Notes: generated from the sequence alone by a model not told the origin. 20,304 nucleotides of DNA from an uncultured Mycoplasmatota bacterium (GCA_949527715.1 CATEWF010000013.1:1-20304); one strand, 5' to 3'; shown: positions 7,541-16,632, counted from the first letter of the stretch. Numbers and translations: made by a program.

Positions 7541-8578
7541 ATCAGTAAAAAAATAATAAAAATTTTAACTAGCATTGGCTATGGATTAGGAATGGTTTCA
7601 ACTATTCCGTCTTTTGTGACAAGTTGTAGCAAAGAAACTTCTAGCAAACTTGATGTAGTTTATGAAGGCAAATATCTTTTGTGGGCGGCTAAGGAATTTG
7701 ATATTACAGAAGATCACATTGTTAGCGCAACTTTTGAAGGTAAAACTGTTACTGATGAGTTTGACATATCATTTAAAACAAGCAGCAACGGTTTAAAAAT
7801 TAATTCTCAAAGGGTTGATGATAAAGGCTATAAATTTACAATTGATAAGGGTTCTGATGAAGGAAATTACGAGTTCGAAATTTGTATATCTTACAAAGAT
7901 GAAATATCATATTCAAAAACTTTTTATGTCACTGTTTGTAACTTTATACCATTAAACAATTTTACAATTGATAATGCTGGTTGTGCTACAGTATCAGAAG
8001 ATGCATTTGGTAATTACGATGGAATATATATCCCTGACAAAATCGATGGCAAGACAGTAACTACTTTTAGTATCCCTGGCCAAAGTCACCCAAACATTAA
8101 GACTCTTGCTTTTGATTGTGAGTCAGAAGTTACCTATTTAGGAATGTACGCTATTCAAGGCTTGTTTAACCTTGAAACGGTTGAAATTCCAGCAAAATTA
8201 CAAGGTGTTAAAGAGTATTCTATTGCTACAGTACCAAATTCGAACGATAGTGTAACAAAAATTAAAAAAGTTATTTTTGATAATGTTAATTTTCCTCGAA
8301 TTTTTTCAAAAGATGCCTTTCTTATGGGTTATCGGATCGATGGGACAAATCCTGATCTTAAAGAATTTGTTTTTAATAATTTAAACAACTTACAACCTTT
8401 TGATACCGATGATCAATATTATAGGGCTTTTAGAACTTCTTATAACGAATCCGGAACAGTAACACTAATCAATTGTGGCTTTGACATCGAAACTGCAAAG
8501 GCTTTTATGGAAAAACCTAATCGTTCTTTATTTAATACAGGTTCTGACAAGACCAAGTGGACATATATTGAAAAATAA
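7541..8578 (+). CDS. Lipoprotein with BspA-like repeat region, probable ATC start (copy 2)
   Basis: Read from ATC at 7541, this 345-residue protein aligns from the first codon with copy 1 (ISKKIIKILTSIGYGLGM against MSKKLIKTLASITCGLGM). It puts the lipid-attachment Cys at residue 29 in FVTSC. The first in-frame ATG (7592) would remove the basic signal-peptide start, and TAA at 7535-7537 blocks any earlier start. A weak AAAGAG site lies 6 bases before the ATC. The protein has an Ig-like segment, then BspA-like LRR elements: LETVEIPAKLQGVKEYSI and IKKVIFDNVNFPRIFSKDAF. Both Trp codons are TGG, where copy 1 uses TGA at the same positions. It should be anchored outside the cell. Function is unknown; BspA-like proteins elsewhere bind host matrix or other microbes. 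Confidence 0.8.
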   Translation: MSKKIIKILTSIGYGLGMVSTIPSFVTSCSKETSSKLDVVYEGKYLLWAAKEFDITEDHIVSATFEGKTVTDEFDISFKTSSNGLKINSQRVDDKGYKFTIDKGSDEGNYEFEICISYKDEISYSKTFYVTVCNFIPLNNFTIDNAGCATVSEDAFGNYDGIYIPDKIDGKTVTTFSIPGQSHPNIKTLAFDCESEVTYLGMYAIQGLFNLETVEIPAKLQGVKEYSIATVPNSNDSVTKIKKVIFDNVNFPRIFSKDAFLMGYRIDGTNPDLKEFVFNNLNNLQPFDTDDQYYRAFRTSYNESGTVTLINCGFDIETAKAFMEKPNRSLFNTGSDKTKWTYIEK

Positions 8579-8583
8579 ATCAT

Positions 8584-8609
8584 AAGTGTGGTTGCACCAC
8601 ACTTTTTTT
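8584..8609 (+). terminator. Terminator after lipoprotein copy 2
   Basis: AAGTGTGGT (8584-8592) pairs perfectly with ACCACACTT (8596-8604) around a 3-base loop, followed by a T-run to 8609. Confidence 0.88.
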
Positions 8610-8614
8610 ATAAA
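8609..8614 (+). promoter_or_regulatory. -10 box of the dUTPase gene
   Basis: TATAAA begins on the last T of the preceding terminator and ends 13 bases before the ATG at 8628. The mRNA leader would be only about 7 bases, and no ribosome binding site is present. Confidence 0.4.
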
Positions 8615-8627
8615 ATATTAATGTATT

Positions 8628-9122
8628 ATGAAAATTAATTTATCGAACATCTTTGAAATGCAATCAAAATTGGATAAAACAATCCAATCAAATCACAATG
8701 TTGCTTATCCTGTAATTTTTGAAAAATTAAAATTAGCTTTATTGGTTGAATTGTGTGAATTAGCTAATGAAGTAAGATTCTTTAAATATTGATCAAATAA
8801 ACAACCATCACCAAAGAATGTTATTCTTGAAGAATATGTTGATGGAATTCATTTCATTACTTCAATTTGTCTGGCAAAAGGATGTGATTCAATAATTGAA
8901 ATAGAAGAAAATTATCCAATTGCCAACAAAAATGAATTGACACAAATTTTTCTTGATTTATCTTCATCAATTAAAGGTTTAGATACTCAAGAAAAAATTA
9001 AAGAATGATATAAAAAATATTTAATTCTAGGAATTAAATTGGGGTTAACAACGAAAGAAATTGTTGATTCTTACATTAATAAAAATAAAATTAATTTTGA
9101 AAGACAAGAGAACAATTATTAA
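8628..9122 (+). CDS. dUTP diphosphatase, dimeric all-alpha type
   Basis: This 164-residue protein matches the Firmicutes dUTPase_2 family, which hydrolyses dUTP to dUMP and pyrophosphate and so keeps uracil out of DNA. The N-terminus NIFEMQSKLDKTI is typical. Metal-binding acidic residues are visible in LLVELCELANEVRFFKYW (Glu41, Glu44, Glu48) and ILEEYVDGIHF (Glu69, Asp72), as in MazG-like all-alpha pyrophosphatases. Two TGA codons code for Trp. The stop overlaps the next gene's ATG by one base, suggesting coupled translation. Confidence 0.87.
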
Positions 9123-9841
9123 TGACTGATAAAATTAACATTGGTTATGAAATAAAGTATGTTTATTTAGACGGTAAAATGACAATGTATCGTCTTTTTT
9201 ATTGAAAAAAACATTACATTTATGTTGATGTTAATCGTAATGCAGAAATTAGAGTTTATGCAAGACAAAAAGACTCAGTCGAACAAATCGAAACTGCTAT
9301 TTTAAGTAGAAAATACACAATTCTTTGGTGACAAGAACACCAAGAAAAATTGTTAATAAATTTGAATCAAAACTTCATCACAATTCTAAATGAAAAATAT
9401 TATTTAAAACCCATTTCAAGAAAGTTAAAAAACAAATTCGAAATATTAAGAAACACCATTTATATAAATGCGAATACCGAAGAACAAAAGAAGAAAATTG
9501 TACCAGCAATTTTTGATGTCACTGCATGTGAATACATGCGTAAATCAACATTAAAGTGAGCTAAAAAAATGGGATATACAGTCAACAAAATAGTATTTGG
9601 TTGATCAAAAAGAATTTGAGGTTGTTGTTGACCAACATTAAAAAAAATTAAGTACTCATACAATTTATGTTTTTTTGAAAAAGATGTAATTGATTCGGTT
9701 ATTATTCACGAATTATGTCATTATGCTTTTTTGAGACATAACAAAGACTTCTGATTAGAAGTTGCGAAGTGATGTCCAAAATATAAAGACTATGACAAAA
9801 TATTAAATCTGTCTTTCATGGAAGATATTTCACACGATTAA
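9122..9841 (+). CDS. YgjP-like zinc metallopeptidase domain protein
   Basis: This 239-residue protein has the zinc-binding HELCH at residues 196-200 in VIIHELCHYAFLRHNKDFW, with a downstream acidic region. It is preceded by FGWSKRIWGCCWPTLKKIKYSYNL, which corresponds to the family motif W-x(2-4)-R-WG-C-S. This pattern belongs to the YgjP/DUF45 (M48-like) group. No substrate is firmly known for mycoplasma members. The N-terminal half is a less conserved beta-rich region rich in Tyr and Lys. Several TGA codons are read as Trp. The start overlaps the dUTPase stop (TAATG). No signal peptide is seen, so it is probably cytosolic. Confidence 0.82.
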
Positions 9842-9872
9842 TTAATATTAATTATGAGTTCTTAAATATTTA

Positions 9873-9878
9873 TATAAT
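9873..9878 (+). promoter_or_regulatory. TATAAT -10 box of the asnS operon
   Basis: A perfect TATAAT ends 9 bases before the asnS ATG at 9888. The start site would be within about 3 bases of the ATG, so the mRNA is probably leaderless. Confidence 0.5.
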
Positions 9879-9887
9879 TAAGTAATT

Positions 9888-11237
9888 ATGCAAACATTTG
9901 AAATTATAGAAATATTAAGTGGAAAACTTATTGAGCTTACTCCTGTTGTTGTTAGAGGATGAGTTCGTTTTAATCGTGTAAGTGGAAAAATTGCTTTTAT
10001 TGAATTAAATGATGGGTCAACAATTAAAAACCTTCAAATAGTCTATAAAAAAGCTACTACGGTTGGGTTTGATCAAGCAAGCAAATTAAGAACTGGGAGT
10101 GCTATTTTAGTTAAAGGTAAAGTAAATAAAAACAAATCAACTTTTGAAGTTGTTGCTGATGAAATATCTATATTAAAAGAATCTTCAGAAGATTACCCTT
10201 TACAAAAAAAAGAGCACTCAATGGAATTCTTACGTGACATAGCTCATTTAAGAACTAGAACTCAAACTTTTAGTGCAATCATGACAGTTCGTAGTAAATT
10301 AGCTTTTGCTATTCATAAATTCTTTAATGAAAATGGTTTCAAATGAGTTGCTACTCCATTAATTACATCAAACGATGCTGAAGGTGCTGGTGAAAACTTC
10401 GTAATTGAACAAACTAAAGAAAATCCTTTTTTTGATAAAGAAGCAAAACTTACAGTGTCTGGTCAATTAAACGCTGAATCTTATGCTCAAGCTTTACAAA
10501 AAGTTTATACATTCGGTCCAACATTTAGGGCAGAACATTCACACACTAACAGACACTTATCTGAGTTCTGAATGATTGAACCAGAAATTGCTTTTATTGA
10601 TCTTGAACAATTAATGGCAATTATTGAAACTTTCATTAAAAGTATTGTTAACTACATTTGCATTCACTGCAAAGATGAACTTAACTTCTTTATTGAACAA
10701 AAACCTTGATTAAACGAAAGAATTAACACATTGTTAAAGAAATCATTTGTTAAATTGGACTATAAAGATGCAATTGAAAAATTAAAAGAAGTTGCAGAAA
10801 AAGAAAAATGTTTTGAAGACAATGACATTTTCTTTGGAAAAGACATCGCTAGTGAGCATGAAAGATATTTGTGTGAAAAAGTTTACAATGCACCTATATT
10901 CTTATACAATTTTCCAAAAGAAATAAAAGCTTTCTATATGAAAGTCAATAAAGATAGCACCACAGTTGCAGCAACCGATTTATTAGTTCCTGGTGTTGGA
11001 GAAATAGTTGGTGGTAGTCAAAGAGAAGACGATTACGAAAAGTTATTAACTCGTACAAAAGAGTTAGGGATGGATATTTCTTCAATTCAATGATATTTAG
11101 ATTTAAGAAAATATGGATACTACTCTTCTGCCGGATTCGGTCTAGGTTTTGAAAGATTAATCATGTATATCTTAGGATTAGATAACATCCGCGATACTAT
11201 TCCATTTCCAAGATTTAATGGTAAACTAAATTTTTAA
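9888..11237 (+). CDS. asnS: Asparaginyl-tRNA synthetase
   Basis: This 449-residue class IIb aminoacyl-tRNA synthetase attaches Asn to tRNA-Asn. An N-terminal OB-fold anticodon-binding domain (VVVRGWVRFNRVSGKIAFIELNDG) is followed by the linker HSMEFLRDIAHLRTRT. The catalytic core has motif 2 in TFGPTFRAEHSHTNRHLSEF and motif 3 in SAGFGLGFERLIMYILG. The PGVGEIVGGSQRE segment before motif 3 fits AsnRS. Several TGA codons encode Trp. There is no ribosome binding site. It is the first gene of a tightly packed operon; pgsA starts one base after its stop. Confidence 0.96.
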
Positions 11238-11238
11238 T

Positions 11239-11889
11239 ATGAGTTTTAAATTAAAAAAATCATCAATTCCAAACTATTTAACTATTTTAAGAATTATTTT
11301 AGTGCCAATTATTATTGCATTTACTTGTTGTAATTTTGGACCAATTCTTTATTACTCTACATTACCAAATACAGAGATTAAGCAACCGTTCTATTTATCG
11401 TGAATACTTGCTGGTATTTTATTCATCATTGCATCGATTACTGACTTTCTTGATGGATTTTTATCTAGAAAATTCAATTGAGTATCTGATTTTGGAAAAC
11501 TATGAGATCCGATTGCTGATAAAATATTAATTAATTCTATTTTGATAATTTTTGCTGGAGCAAATCCAAATAGAGCAATGACTGTATATTTTATCATCCC
11601 TGTATTAATGATAATTAGAGATACAATCGTGGATGCTTGTAGAATGTATGCAGCAAGCAAAGGAATTGTAGTGGCTGCTAATATTTATGGAAAAATGAAA
11701 ACATTCACCCAAATTATTGCTATTGCATTAATTTATTTCTTATATGCATGAAATTTTGCTTATGCTTCAACTAACATTTGATGATGATTAGTGCAAAACT
11801 TATTTATGTGAATTTCATTATTCTTGTCTTTATTATCTGGATCAATTTATGTTTATAGAATTACTAAACAATTAAAAGTTAATAAATAA
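11239..11889 (+). CDS. pgsA: CDP-diacylglycerol-glycerol-3-phosphate 3-phosphatidyltransferase
   Basis: This 216-residue membrane enzyme of the CDP-alcohol phosphotransferase family makes phosphatidylglycerol phosphate, the first committed step to phosphatidylglycerol. It begins with the typical IPNYLTILRIILVP. The catalytic motif D-x2-D-G-x2-A-R-x8-G-x3-D-x3-D is present as Asp69, Asp72, Gly73, Arg77, Gly86, Asp90 and Asp94, with Ser76 in place of the usual Ala. About five to six membrane helices are visible. TGA codons encode Trp. It lies one base after asnS and overlaps the cinA start by one base. Confidence 0.93.
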
Positions 11890-12371
11890 TGAAAGATTCA
11901 TATGTAGAATTAGTAGATTTGTTAAAACAACACGAGTTGACTATATCAACTTGTGAATCTATTACCGGGGGTATGATTGCATCTATGATAGTGGAAGTTC
12001 CTGGTGCTTCTAAGGTTTTTAAAGGCGGATTAGTAGTATATACTAATCAAGCTAAACACAGTCTTGCTAATGTATCTGAAAAAACTTTGTCTGAATATGG
12101 CGCTATTTCTAAACAATGTGTTATTGAAATGGCAAATAATACAAACAAAAAATTAAGATCGGATATTTGCATTGCTATAAGTGGTAATGCAGGTCCTAAT
12201 CCTGACGAAAACAAGCCTGTGGGAATGAGTTTTTTAGCAATCTCAATTATTGATAAAACTTATTGGTATGAAATTAAAACAAAATCAACATCAAGAAACG
12301 ATATAAGAATTGAATCAACAGCAATTGCACTTGAAAAAACAATTAAATTGATAAAAGATTCGATCAAATAA
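11889..12371 (+). CDS. cinA: CinA C-terminal domain protein (nicotinamide-nucleotide amidase-like)
   Basis: This 160-residue protein corresponds to the CinA C-terminal (PncC) domain alone. It has the family motifs STCESITGGMIASMI near residues 20-34, a GGLVVYTNQAKHSLANV segment and CIAISGNAGPN. PncC deamidates nicotinamide mononucleotide to nicotinate mononucleotide for NAD recycling. Stand-alone CinA domains are common in mycoplasmas. The ATG overlaps the pgsA stop. It has no TGA codon and one Trp (TGG). Confidence 0.9.
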   Translation: MKDSYVELVDLLKQHELTISTCESITGGMIASMIVEVPGASKVFKGGLVVYTNQAKHSLANVSEKTLSEYGAISKQCVIEMANNTNKKLRSDICIAISGNAGPNPDENKPVGMSFLAISIIDKTYWYEIKTKSTSRNDIRIESTAIALEKTIKLIKDSIK

Positions 12372-12372
12372 T

Positions 12373-13008
12373 ATGAATTATCTTTTTCTAACATTGCTTA
12401 TCTTAATTATCTGTTTAATATCAATATTTGGAATATTGATTTATTCATATTCTTTTTATTACAAACATCTATATTACAAAACAACAAAATATCGTCTTTT
12501 TTCTATATGACCTTTGTGTCTGCTTGCTACCATATTCTTAATATTAACAATAGTTAGCTTAATCTACCAATTTAACAATAGAAATATATTTTTTATCAGT
12601 AATTCATATATTTGGTATTTATCATTAATAGCTTTTGCTGAATCAATATTAATTGTTGTTCTTTCTTTCATATGAAAGAAGAAATCAGAAAAAAATCAAC
12701 ACTATATCAAAAATTTTTGACAAGAAGATTTTAATAGTCAATTAATAGTTATTAGCACATATAAGAAAAAAACACATTATGAACAAAAACTAAAACAACA
12801 TCATAAGAAATATTATGAAAAAATGCATAAAGAATATGATGAAATTTCAGAATTAATTGATAATAATAGTTTTGAAAATGTTATCTTTAAAATTATTGAT
12901 TTTAACGAACGTTTCAATCCAAAATTTTTTTATGGATTTTACATTATTCATATTGATCTTTTTTTAAATCTTTGTTTAAAAACTAAAAATAAATTTATTA
13001 AAAAATAA
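12373..13008 (+). CDS. Hypothetical membrane protein
   Basis: I do not recognise this 211-residue protein. It has three hydrophobic helices at about residues 3-28, 46-67 and 81-103. A Lys/His-rich cytosolic-looking tail follows (KKKTHYEQKLKQHHKKYYEKMHK) that may form a coiled coil, then a Phe/Ile-rich end. Three TGA codons are read as Trp. It begins one base after cinA without a ribosome binding site and closes the asnS operon at a terminator. Its position gives no clear functional hint. Confidence 0.8.
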
Positions 13009-13010
13009 AA

Positions 13011-13040
13011 AAGCATAGTCTAACAACTATGCTTATATTT
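13011..13040. terminator. Bidirectional terminator between convergent genes
   Basis: AAGCATAGT (13011-13019) pairs perfectly with ACTATGCTT (13026-13034) around a 6-base loop. T-rich sequence follows on the plus strand. On the minus strand the A-rich stretch at 13000-13010 supplies the U-tract. It serves both the asnS operon and the ferredoxin gene. Confidence 0.85.
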
Positions 13041-13054
13041 TTAATTAAGGATGA

Positions 13055-13255
13055 TTACTTGTTAAATTCTACTTCTTTAATTTCGATACATTGTACAGGA
13101 CATCCTCCCACACAAGCACCACAAGCAATACATTTTTCATCAGCGTATGCTTTTCCGTCAATTACTTTAATAGCACCAACTGGACATACTGCTTCACATG
13201 AACCACAACCTACGCAAGTAGCTTGATTTACATATGCATTAGTTTTCTTTGCCAT
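13055..13255 (-). CDS. 2[4Fe-4S] ferredoxin
   Basis: This 66-residue clostridial-type ferredoxin has two clusters, CVGCGSCEAVCP and CIACGACVGGCP, each C-x2-C-x2-C-x3-CP. It should carry electrons from pyruvate:ferredoxin oxidoreductase to the [FeFe]-hydrogenase, both encoded nearby. A clear ribosome binding site (TAGGAGAT) precedes the ATG. It lies 39 bases downstream of the hydrogenase gene on the same strand. It has its own TATAAT box, but no terminator separates the two, so it may be read both alone and together with hydA. Confidence 0.95.
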   Translation of the reverse strand: MAKKTNAYVNQATCVGCGSCEAVCPVGAIKVIDGKAYADEKCIACGACVGGCPVQCIEIKEVEFNK

Positions 13256-13281
13256 AAATATCTCCTAATATAACTTGTTTA

Positions 13282-13287
13282 ATTATA
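13282..13287 (-). promoter_or_regulatory. TATAAT -10 box of the ferredoxin gene
   Basis: A perfect TATAAT on the minus strand lies 26 bases before the ferredoxin ATG, leaving a leader of about 20 bases that includes the ribosome binding site. Confidence 0.5.
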
Positions 13288-13294
13288 CAATATA

Positions 13295-15043
13295 TTATTT
13301 AATTTCTCTTTTTTTGAAAACTGTATGTAAATTTTCATGAGCTAAATGACTATTAGGTTTTTCATAATAATCTTTATATAAAGCAATAATATCAGGATTT
13401 AAATGAGATTTACGAATAGTTTTTCTTTCATCATCTGTGTATAAAGATTTAGCTCTTAATTTAGCACGTTCTTCAAAACTAATTTCATTTGGATCATGAA
13501 TTGGCATACCACCACCATTAACACATCCTCCTGGACAAGCCATGATTTCAACAAAATCATATTTCTTTGCACCGGTCTTAATACTTTCTAATACTGTTTG
13601 AGCATTTTTTAATCCGCTCGCTACACAAACATTAACTGTTTTACCTGCAACATTAATTGTTGCTTCCTTAATACCTTGAGTACCTCTTACAGCGTTGTAG
13701 TCAATTTTATCCATTGATTTTCCTTCAAAAGTATCTGCAACCGTTCTAAGTGCAGCTTCCATTACTCCACCAGTTGCTCCAAAGATAACTGCAGCACCAC
13801 TAGAATCACCCATAACTTTATCAAATTCAGATTCTTTTAATTTAGGTAAATCAATACCTTTAGATTTTAATAATTTAGCGTATTCTCTTACAGTAATTGA
13901 TGCATCAACATCTTTAACACCTTCAACAGCATTCTTACCTCTTAAGATTTCACCCTTCTTTGCAATACATGGCATTACTGTTACAAAGAAAATTTTCTTA
14001 GGATCAATATTGTTTTTCTTTGCTCAATAAGTTTTAAGAGCTGCTCCAAAAATTTGTTGAGGTGATTTTGTTGAAGATAAATTAGGAATAAAATCCGGAT
14101 AGAAAGCAGTTAAGTATTCTGTTCATCCAGGACAGCAAGAAGTAAACATTGGTAGGAGTCCACCATTGGTCAAACGATCAACAAATTCTGCAGCTTCTTC
14201 CATAATTGTTAAGTCTGCTCCCATGTCAATATCGAATACATGATCAAATCCTAACATCTTCAAAGATGTTACTAGTTGACCTTGAACAAATTCACCAACT
14301 TTACCACCGAATTCTTCCGCAATTGCCACTCTTACACTTGGAGCAGGAGCTACAACTGTAATTAAATCAGGATTTTTAATTGCATCTAATACTTCATCTA
14401 CATTAGATTTTTCAGTTAATGCAGCTACAGGACAAACTAGTGTACATTGGCCACACCCTACACAGAAAGTATCTTTTAAAGGTTTATCTGCAGGTGTACC
14501 CATTTGGTTGTTAAAAGGCATTTTTTTACATATTGCATTAACAGTTTGCATTTGTGTACATACACCGTTACAACGGTTGCACAAAATACATTTACTGTCA
14601 TCTCTTACAATGTAAGGATTTGAATCATCAAAATAGGTTCTTTTAGAATTTTCACTAAAAATATCATCTTGTGCTTTCATTTCTGAAGCTAAACATTGTA
14701 AAGCACAATTAGTGTTTCTTTTACAGCTTAAACAATTTTTATTATGATCTTTTAATATCTTGTTTAAGTTCATTTTTCTCATATTTAGAACAGCTTCAGT
14801 GTTTGTTCTAATCTTCATACCATCATTATTGATTCTCATTGAACATGAAGGCACAGGAACTTTAATTCCTTCTACTTCAACAACACAAACACGACAAGAA
14901 CTAATTACGTTGTAATTCTTTAAATAACAAAGTGTTGGAATCTTGATTCCAATCATCTTTGCTGCTTCAAGAACTGTAGTTCCTTTTGGAACGATAATTT
15001 CTTGACCATCAATAGTAACTTTAACTTTTTCGATGTTTTCCAT
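13295..15043 (-). CDS. hydA: [FeFe]-hydrogenase, CpI-like (group A)
   Basis: This 582-residue enzyme reduces protons to H2 with ferredoxin electrons. Clusters in order are [2Fe-2S] (Cys39, 50, 53, 67), His-Cys [4Fe-4S] (His100, Cys104, 107, 113) and two [4Fe-4S] (Cys152-155-158-162; 194-197-200-204). The H-cluster motifs are TSCCPGW (301-307), MPCIAKKGE (357-365) and E-x-MACPGGC (499-507). H-cluster ligands fall at Cys304, 359, 503 and 507, with Cys303 as the expected proton relay. This layout matches clostridial CpI almost residue for residue. The third motif ends GGGMP instead of the usual GGGQP. In-frame TGA codons encode Trp, including the W of TSCCPGW at 14123-14125. An AAAGGA ribosome binding site precedes the ATG. 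Maturation genes hydEFG are not in the window. Confidence 0.97.
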
Positions 15044-15068
15044 AAATATCCTTTAAAAACTTTTAATA

Positions 15069-15074
15069 ATTATA
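15069..15074 (-). promoter_or_regulatory. TATAAT -10 box of the hydrogenase gene
   Basis: A perfect TATAAT on the minus strand lies 25 bases before the hydA ATG, within the short divergent region shared with the transporter gene. No clear -35 is seen. Confidence 0.5.
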
Positions 15075-15087
15075 TTTTTAAAACTCT

Positions 15088-15093
15088 TATAGT
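15088..15093 (+). promoter_or_regulatory. -10 box (TATAGT) of the YfcC-family transporter
   Basis: TATAGT on the plus strand lies 21 bases before the ATG at 15115. The two divergent -10 boxes are only 13 bases apart, so the two polymerases could interfere. Confidence 0.35.
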
Positions 15094-15114
15094 ATTTAAT
15101 TAAAATTAAATATT

Positions 15115-16590
15115 ATGAACAAGAAAAAATTAAAACCATTTTTATCACCGATGGCAATCATCTTTTTCTTGCTATTAATAACTATTGCTATTTCTTGAAT
15201 TTTATATTGATCATTACCAAGTAGTTATGATATTCATCCTGCAGGAATACTTGAAGTTTTTACTGCCCCCATTCAAGGTTTCATTAACTCAGCAACAACA
15301 TTAATCTTTTTATTATTTGTTGGTGCATATATGTATTTATTGCAAACAACTCATGCAATTGACGCATTGATTTCTAAGCTGTTTATTAAATTAAAAAACA
15401 AAGAACTATTATTTATTGGGATTATCTTTGTGTTGTTTGCAATATTAGGATCTTTTCTTGGAGCGTGAAGTGTAATTGCTTTACCGTTTTATTTTTTAAT
15501 AATTCCATTACTATGCTCAGCTGGTTATGATAAATTCACTTCCTTTTTAATTGTCTTTCTTGGTAGTGAAATTGGGTGTTTTGCTTCAACAATTAATCCA
15601 ATTTTAGTAAGTAATGCGATCGACGCTACAAATTCAACTATTGGATCAATTGCTGTTGTGTTTTCTGACGGAATAACTTGAAGATTTGTTGCATTTTTTG
15701 TTTTATGCACAATTGGATTAATTTTTACCTTAAATTATGCAAAAAAACATAAATCTTTAGTGCAAGTAACAAACAAAAATTTGATTCAAAAAAATATTCA
15801 AAACCAAATGACTGGAAAGAAAAAAATAACATTATTAATAATGTTTTTTACCTTTACTTTTATGTTTGTTTGTATGTTTCCGTGAGACAATGTTACTCAT
15901 ATGAATGGTTTTGAAATGATTGGTAATGTATTAGCTAAATATTTCCCATATTTAGCTGGACAAAGTTTTAATATTGAAACAGACAAAGTAATCTCAAATA
16001 TTCCTAACATTGGTTCTTGATCATTGCTTCAAATTTCTTTCTTATTTTTTGTAGTTACTTTTATAACTGCATTAATAAATTGAAAAGGTGAAAAAACTTT
16101 TGGTAATGACTTCGTTTGTGGTGCAAAAACAATGATTCCTGTAGTGTTAATCATTTCATTGGCTAGTGGAATTTCAATAATTCTTGATGAAACTGGATTA
16201 CAAAAGAATTTAATTAATTCTATTTCTCAAATTTCTAACATGAATCCGATATTGTTAGTTTTTGTGATGTTTTTAGCATTAACTATAATTTCACTTTTTA
16301 TTCCTTCAATTGCTGCTTTAACAAAAGCAGTTTATCCAACATTAGGTCCTTCATTAGCAACACAAAATAGTAGTGTAAGTGTATCAGGTTCAATTCTTTG
16401 TAGTGCATTTGGAAACGGAATGATTCATTTGTTCACACCTGTATCAACAACATTAATATATGGTTTAGAAAAATGCGAAATAACTTTTAAAGAATATTAC
16501 AAAAAAATTTGAATTATTATGCTTCTAATATCAATTTTTTCAATCGCTCTTTTGTTTACTGGAACTGCATTACCAAAAAACATTTTTTAG
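15115..16590 (+). CDS. YfcC-family (C4-dicarboxylate/amino-acid type) membrane transporter
   Basis: This 491-residue protein has a basic start (MNKKKLKP) and about twelve hydrophobic helices. GAWSVIALPFYFLIIPLLCSAGYD and GCFASTINPILVSNAIDAT match the YfcC/DcuC-type carrier family, whose members move dicarboxylates or basic amino acids. A second half motif, FGNGMIHLFTPVSTTLIYGL, fits the repeated hairpin of such carriers. TGA codons encode Trp throughout. The substrate cannot be told from the sequence; an amino acid such as arginine or ornithine is possible. It lies divergently from hydA and 83 bases before PFOR, with no visible ribosome binding site and no terminator after its TAG stop. Confidence 0.8.
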
Positions 16591-16619
16591 TTTGTTTATT
16601 TTTTGTAAAAATTTAGTCA

Positions 16620-16625
16620 TATAAT
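16620..16625 (+). promoter_or_regulatory. TATAAT -10 box of the PFOR gene
   Basis: A perfect TATAAT lies 48 bases before the PFOR ATG. No good -35 is seen. Transcripts would start near 16632, right at a perfect hairpin. Confidence 0.55.
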
Positions 16626-16632
16626 GAACTTG

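Noticed and set aside
9122..9841. Metallopeptidase with dUTPase as a toxin-antitoxin pair
   Set aside because: The one-base overlap is common in this window, and both families are housekeeping types without a toxin link.
11391..11660. Minus-strand 89-residue reading frame inside pgsA
   Set aside because: It is antisense to the catalytic motif of pgsA and has no start signals.
13295..15043. Hydrogenase split into two genes or carrying selenocysteine at TGA
   Set aside because: The TGA codons fall on conserved Trp positions (TSCCPGW), and the same TGA=Trp reading repairs nearly every gene here. This is genetic code 4, not a break or a Sec site.
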